Shown here piece by piece: positions 5,236 to 8,148 of a stretch of 8,148 nucleotides of DNA (the first letter of the stretch is position 1; each line of letters opens with the position of its first letter). Origin of the DNA: Methanoregulaceae archaeon (GTDB lineage Archaea > Halobacteriota > Methanomicrobia > Methanomicrobiales > Methanospirillaceae); contig JALOPT010000061.1 of NCBI GenBank assembly GCA_025453715.1, positions 1 through 8,148 on the forward strand, read 5' to 3'. The translations under genes and the position numbers were made by a program. The notes below the pieces were generated by a model, which was not told the DNA's origin, did no database searches, and worked only from the letters and a program-made list of their open reading frames with translations.

Positions 5236-5246
5236 TAGTATATACG
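5236..5246 (+). promoter_or_regulatory. Putative TATA box of the UPF0316 gene
   Basis: TTAGTATATAC is centred about 27 bases before the ATG at 5269, which would put the transcription start almost at the start codon. A GGTGGG site 8 bases before the ATG suggests a leader instead, possibly from TTATAG at about 5217-5222. Either promoter is possible. Confidence 0.35.
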
Positions 5247-5268
5247 AAATGAATGGTGGGAACCCGGA

Positions 5269-5868
5269 ATGACCGACGCTGCTACCTTAACCCCCTTTTT
5301 TGCATGGGTCGTCCTCCCACTCCTGATATTTTTCGCCCGCATATGTGACGTAACGCTTGGCACCATCAGGGTAATTTTCATATCAAAAGGGTTCAAGTAT
5401 ATCGCTCCTGTTATCGGGTTTTTCGAGGTGATTATCTGGCTCCTTGCCATCGGGCAGGTGATGAATAATGTCACGAATGTCGCGTCGTATATCGCCTATG
5501 GAGCCGGTTTTGCAACCGGTACTTTTGTCGGAATGGCAATTGAGGAAAGATTATCACTTGGTACGGTAATTGTCAGGGTGATTACAAACCAGGAGGCAAA
5601 CGAGATGGTGGGGTATTTACGTTCCAATGACTATGGCGTAACGGTAATTGGTGCTGAGGGCTCAAGCGGTCCGGTGCACGTCCTCTTCATGGTGATAAAA
5701 AGGCAGGATGTAGGCCGGGTGACCGGAATAATACGGCAGTTCCAGCCGAATGCGTTCTATTCAATAGAGGACGTGAAATCCGCAGCCGAAGGAGTTTTTC
5801 CGGATAGGAAATCACGATACCTCATGAGCAACAGGGACATGCTGAAATTTTTCCGGAAGGATAAATAA
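5269..5868 (+). CDS. UPF0316 family membrane protein (DUF5698 + DUF2179)
   Basis: This 199-residue protein has three predicted membrane helices at about 11-27, 42-64 and 70-92, followed by a soluble C-terminal domain. The helical part contains RICDVTLGTIRVIFISKG (24-41), the hallmark of the DUF5698/UPF0316 group. The soluble part (about 97-173; TVIVRVI, GYLRSNDYGVTVIGAEGS, VLFMVIKRQ) matches DUF2179, an alpha/beta domain found at the end of several bacterial and archaeal membrane proteins. The family is widespread and its role is not established; a sensing or transport function has been guessed but not shown. The ATG at 5269 has GGTGGG 8 bases upstream and gives a membrane helix right after a short N-terminus. 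It stands alone, with its own promoter-like and terminator-like signals, so neighbours give no clue. Confidence 0.9.
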   Translation: MTDAATLTPFFAWVVLPLLIFFARICDVTLGTIRVIFISKGFKYIAPVIGFFEVIIWLLAIGQVMNNVTNVASYIAYGAGFATGTFVGMAIEERLSLGTVIVRVITNQEANEMVGYLRSNDYGVTVIGAEGSSGPVHVLFMVIKRQDVGRVTGIIRQFQPNAFYSIEDVKSAAEGVFPDRKSRYLMSNRDMLKFFRKDK

Positions 5869-5892
5869 AAACCATCCTTTATTTCGGAAATT

Positions 5893-5928
5893 TGCAGGAT
5901 TTTTCTGCACGGGGCTTGGTTCTTTTTT
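5893..5928 (+). terminator. Terminator of the UPF0316 gene
   Basis: A small hairpin TGCAG (5893-5897) / CTGCA (5905-5909) has a T-rich loop, and six T follow at 5923-5928. Both features are 25-60 bases past the stop codon and suit archaeal termination. Confidence 0.5.
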
Positions 5929-5957
5929 CAAACAGGATAACCCTTCAGAATGGAATT

Positions 5958-5964
5958 AAAAAAA
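5958..5964 (-). terminator. Oligo-T terminator of the aldehyde dehydrogenase gene
   Basis: Seven A at 5958-5964 read as seven T on the minus strand, 24 bases after the stop codon of the gene. The run is preceded by CTGAAG. It faces the terminator of the convergent UPF0316 gene. Confidence 0.5.
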
Positions 5965-5987
5965 CTTCAGGTATGGCAGCATCACCA

Positions 5988-7574
5988 TCATGAGACCCGG
6001 GTCTGTGCCTGCTCCCTCAGGAAGGAAAGCAGGTAGTAGGGGCCTCCTGAACCCCTGCCGGTTGATCCGCTGGCATTCCATCCGGTAAATGACTGGGAGC
6101 CCGGCCAGGCACCGGTTGTTGCACCACCGGCACGGTTGGCATATGTTACACCTGATCGTACGTGGCTGAAGAAAAAGTCGAGTTCCCCGGAGTCCTCCGA
6201 GAAGATACCCGCCGTAAGGCCGAAATCTGTATTGTTTACATATTCAACTGCTTCCTGCAGGGAACGGCAGGTAGTGACGATAAGGAACGGCACAAATAAT
6301 TCGTTTTTACAGAGTGGGTGATCATGCGGGATCCCGGTAACCACCGTTGGGGCCACATAGTGTCCTTTTCCATACGGGGCACCCGTTAATACCTCACCAC
6401 CTGTCTCGATAGTCCCGCCTTCTGCGATAACCTGCCTGACAGCTGCAATGAATGTCTCCCTGGCTTTCCGGTCAATTAAAGGCCCGAAAAAAGTCTCTCT
6501 CTCCCGCGGATCACCGACCTTGACTGAACCGGCACGCTGTTTAAGCTCTTCCATGAATTCTGCAGCGACGGGCTCCTGCACGTATACACGCGATGTTGCA
6601 CTGCATTTCTGGCCGCCAAACCCGAATGCCGAGCGTACTACCCCTTCTACCGCCTTCGTGAGATCGGCCTTTGCGGAGACGATAACGGCATTCTTACTCC
6701 CCATCTCCAGAACAAGCGGCTTCGGGTACCGCTGCCCCTGCACGAACTCCCTTAAAAGCCACATACCGGCGTTTTTCGAACCAGTGAATGCGATCCCATC
6801 GATATCCGGGTGAGAGACAATATTTTTTCCGAATGGCCCCCCCGGGCCGGTCACGATATTTAAAGCCCCCCCTGGCACTCCTCCTGAAATAAACGCCTCA
6901 TAGAGTTTTATCCCTGATAACGGTGCTTCGCTGGTGGGTTTGAAAACAACGGTATTCCCGGTTAGTAAAGCCCCCGTACACATTCCCGCTGCAAGTGCTA
7001 CCGGGAAGTTGAACGGTGAAATGACTGCCCAGACCCCGTAGGGTTTCATGAGGGAGACACAGTGTTCACCGGTTACAGGAGAGGGCATCGGGAGATAATA
7101 CCCTCCAGCTCTTTCATAGACTTCGCAATAATACCGGAGCAGGTCAAGGGTCTCAAAAATTTCTGCCAGCGCCTCGGTACGTGTTTTTCCAACTTCCCAG
7201 GTAAGAAGGGCTGCCAGGTCAAATGCCCGTGATTCCAGGAAGTCAGCTGACGACCTGATTATTCTGGTCCGTTCTTCCCAGCTGGTCCTGCTCCATACAG
7301 GGAATGCCCTCTTAGCTGCATTAATTGCATTCCCGGTATCTTCACTATCCCCGGCCTGGAAGGAACCGATCAGGGTTTCCCCGTCTATCGGTGAGTATAC
7401 CGGGAATTCGGGTTTTCCACCGGTCTTTGCACCACCAGTATATAACCCGTAGTGGTGACCGAATTCTCCCTGGATCCGTTTCAATGCGATTTCGTAAGCC
7501 GGATGGACTTTTTCATCATCGGCGAGTGTTACGTAGGTAATCTTATTTGGAACTTCTGCCATGCTCATCCCCAT
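5988..7574 (-). CDS. 1-pyrroline-5-carboxylate dehydrogenase-like aldehyde dehydrogenase
   Basis: This 528-residue NAD(P)-dependent aldehyde dehydrogenase most resembles 1-pyrroline-5-carboxylate (glutamate semialdehyde) dehydrogenases such as RocA/PutA, which make glutamate in proline and arginine breakdown. Numbered from the ATG at 7574, the oxyanion Asn is 189 (SPFNFP), the NAD-binding Lys 212 (FKPTSEAP), the Rossmann turn FTGS 263-266, the general base Glu 290 (LEMGSKN), the catalytic Cys 324 (GQKCSA), and ELFVP starts at Glu425. The C-terminus GWNASGSTGRGSGGPYYLLSFLREQ is typical of the P5C group. Two motif changes are odd: EMGSKN for EMGGKN and ELFVP for E-[IL]-FGP. An ATG at 7622 would add 16 basic residues but has no ribosome binding site; 7574 has GGTG 10 bases upstream. 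No proline dehydrogenase is nearby, so the true substrate is uncertain. Confidence 0.85.
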   Translation of the reverse strand: MGMSMAEVPNKITYVTLADDEKVHPAYEIALKRIQGEFGHHYGLYTGGAKTGGKPEFPVYSPIDGETLIGSFQAGDSEDTGNAINAAKRAFPVWSRTSWEERTRIIRSSADFLESRAFDLAALLTWEVGKTRTEALAEIFETLDLLRYYCEVYERAGGYYLPMPSPVTGEHCVSLMKPYGVWAVISPFNFPVALAAGMCTGALLTGNTVVFKPTSEAPLSGIKLYEAFISGGVPGGALNIVTGPGGPFGKNIVSHPDIDGIAFTGSKNAGMWLLREFVQGQRYPKPLVLEMGSKNAVIVSAKADLTKAVEGVVRSAFGFGGQKCSATSRVYVQEPVAAEFMEELKQRAGSVKVGDPRERETFFGPLIDRKARETFIAAVRQVIAEGGTIETGGEVLTGAPYGKGHYVAPTVVTGIPHDHPLCKNELFVPFLIVTTCRSLQEAVEYVNNTDFGLTAGIFSEDSGELDFFFSHVRSGVTYANRAGGATTGAWPGSQSFTGWNASGSTGRGSGGPYYLLSFLREQAQTRVS

Positions 7575-7665
7575 GTTTGACGGGCACCGGTATCGTTTAA
7601 TCCGGTAATTCGTCCTCCCCATTGCCGTGTTTGGGGGCCATCCTGAAACAAGTGACTACAGAGTG

Positions 7666-7687
7666 CCGGGTTAGTCCGGCCGGGTTA
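7666..7687 (-). repeat. Direct repeat TAACCCGG x2 before the aldehyde dehydrogenase gene
   Basis: On the minus strand TAACCCGG occurs at 7687-7680 and 7673-7666, 14 bases apart. The palindrome CCGGCCGG (7676-7683) lies in the middle. A TATA-like AAATATTAA overlaps the upstream edge (about 7685-7693), so the repeats sit between the TATA box and the predicted start of transcription, a common operator position in archaea. Confidence 0.4.
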
Positions 7688-7693
7688 ATATTT
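7685..7693 (-). promoter_or_regulatory. Putative TATA box of the aldehyde dehydrogenase gene
   Basis: AAATATTAA on the minus strand is the best TATA-like element between the two minus-strand genes. Transcription would start near 7664, giving a leader of about 90 bases before the ATG at 7574. A weaker ATTAAAC nearer the gene (about 7600) is an alternative. Confidence 0.35.
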
Positions 7694-7717
7694 CTGCCGC
7701 CTGGACCCGTTACCGGT

Positions 7718-8148
7718 TCAACATGGTTGTTGAAAAAGAGGGTAGAGCATCCCCGGGAGATCGAGGATCGTGTTGAGAATATATTCTGCCGGGATTTCCC
7801 CGCGGGTGTTCGCCAGCCTGTCCCCGTAACGTGCGTAAAACGTCTGCATCCCGACTTCACGGGCAGGTACAAGGTCACGGTGCGGGCTGTCCCCGATCAT
7901 CGCTGTCATAGAACTTTCACTACCAAGTTTCTTGAGTGAAAGCAGGAAAGGGGCAGTATCTGGTTTTTTTCTCCCTGTCATCTCGTAGGTCACGATTTGG
8001 TCGAATGCCCCGGAAAGGCCGGCTTTTTCCAACCTGCGCCTTGAATGATACATATCCGCGTCCGTGACCAGCCCGAGAGGGATCCCCTTTCGCCGGATTT
8101 CAAGGACAACTTCAGTGACCCCAGGGTATGCGGTGATGTTTTTCAGTT
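7718..8148 (-). CDS. HAD-superfamily hydrolase (partial, N-terminus beyond window)
   Basis: The last 142 residues of a HAD subfamily IA hydrolase are visible; the start and the nucleophile motif I (DxDxT) lie outside. The frame is open to the right edge, beginning LKNITAYPGV. Motif II is the Thr of GLVTDAD, motif III the lysines of TGRKKPD, and motif IV is IGDSPHRDL, whose aspartates hold the magnesium ion. A VGMQTFYARYGDR segment follows, as in archaeal and bacterial phosphatases of the phosphoglycolate phosphatase-like group. These cytosolic enzymes remove phosphate from small metabolites. The cap domain would lie mainly in the missing part, so the substrate cannot be inferred. It ends 143 bases before the aldehyde dehydrogenase start on the same strand; separate promoters are more likely than an operon. 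Confidence 0.88.
   Translation of the reverse strand, partial: LKNITAYPGVTEVVLEIRRKGIPLGLVTDADMYHSRRRLEKAGLSGAFDQIVTYEMTGRKKPDTAPFLLSLKKLGSESSMTAMIGDSPHRDLVPAREVGMQTFYARYGDRLANTRGEIPAEYILNTILDLPGMLYPLFQQPC

Noticed and set aside
5943..5970. Direct repeat CTTCAG flanking the A-run after the aldehyde dehydrogenase gene
   Set aside because: A 6-base repeat at 22-base distance is expected by chance, and there is no other mark of an insertion such as inverted ends or a transposase.
5993..6004. Perfect 12-base palindrome AGACCCGGGTCT
   Set aside because: It lies in the last codons of the aldehyde dehydrogenase gene, and one or two such palindromes are expected by chance in 8 kb.
7622..7939. 105-codon plus-strand reading frame
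   Set aside because: It is antisense to the HAD hydrolase, whose motifs II to IV are clear, and to the aldehyde dehydrogenase promoter region.

Overview
The window reads as a stretch of archaeal chromosome, most likely from a methanogen of the Methanomicrobiales type. The main support is an adjacent, overlapping DUF1890-DUF1894 gene pair, which established knowledge places almost only in methanogenic archaea. Further support comes from archaeal-style TATA elements (for example near 538-546, 2456-2463 and 5236-5246), short oligo-T terminators, Shine-Dalgarno sites of the GGTG/GGAGGT type, TTG starts, and an archaeal two-subunit 2-oxoacid:ferredoxin oxidoreductase. The assignment to an order is inference.

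Layout. At the left edge (1-484, minus) lies the N-terminal 161 residues of a class I SAM-dependent methyltransferase. A divergent 323-base spacer separates it from a plus-strand cutA-like gene (808-1140). Next come the DUF1890 gene (1292-1771) and the overlapping DUF1894 gene (1750-2028), which converge on a 68-residue minus-strand hypothetical gene (2041-2247) across only 12 bases of oligo-T-rich DNA. The spacer 2248-2562 holds a perfect 16-base palindrome, a possible 26-codon ORF, and the promoter of the next operon with a TGTCAGG direct repeat. The 2-oxoacid oxidoreductase genes (fused gamma-alpha subunit 2563-4227, beta subunit 4224-5075) overlap by 4 bases. A 193-base spacer with a strong hairpin leads to a three-helix membrane protein of the UPF0316 (DUF5698/DUF2179) family (5269-5868). 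Last are two minus-strand genes: a 1-pyrroline-5-carboxylate dehydrogenase-like aldehyde dehydrogenase (5988-7574) and, cut by the right edge, a HAD-superfamily hydrolase (7718-8148).

How they fit together. The two oxidoreductase genes clearly form one operon and one enzyme, which exchanges a 2-oxoacid plus CoA for acyl-CoA, CO2 and reduced ferredoxin. DUF1890 and DUF1894 are almost certainly co-translated and probably partners. The remaining genes look like independent housekeeping units with their own promoters. I see no CRISPR array, mobile element, tRNA or rRNA, and no phage or defence cluster. The most notable items are the methanogen-specific pair of unknown function, the proline/arginine-type aldehyde dehydrogenase without a visible pathway partner, and several unexplained repeats or palindromes placed between TATA-like boxes and predicted transcription starts.
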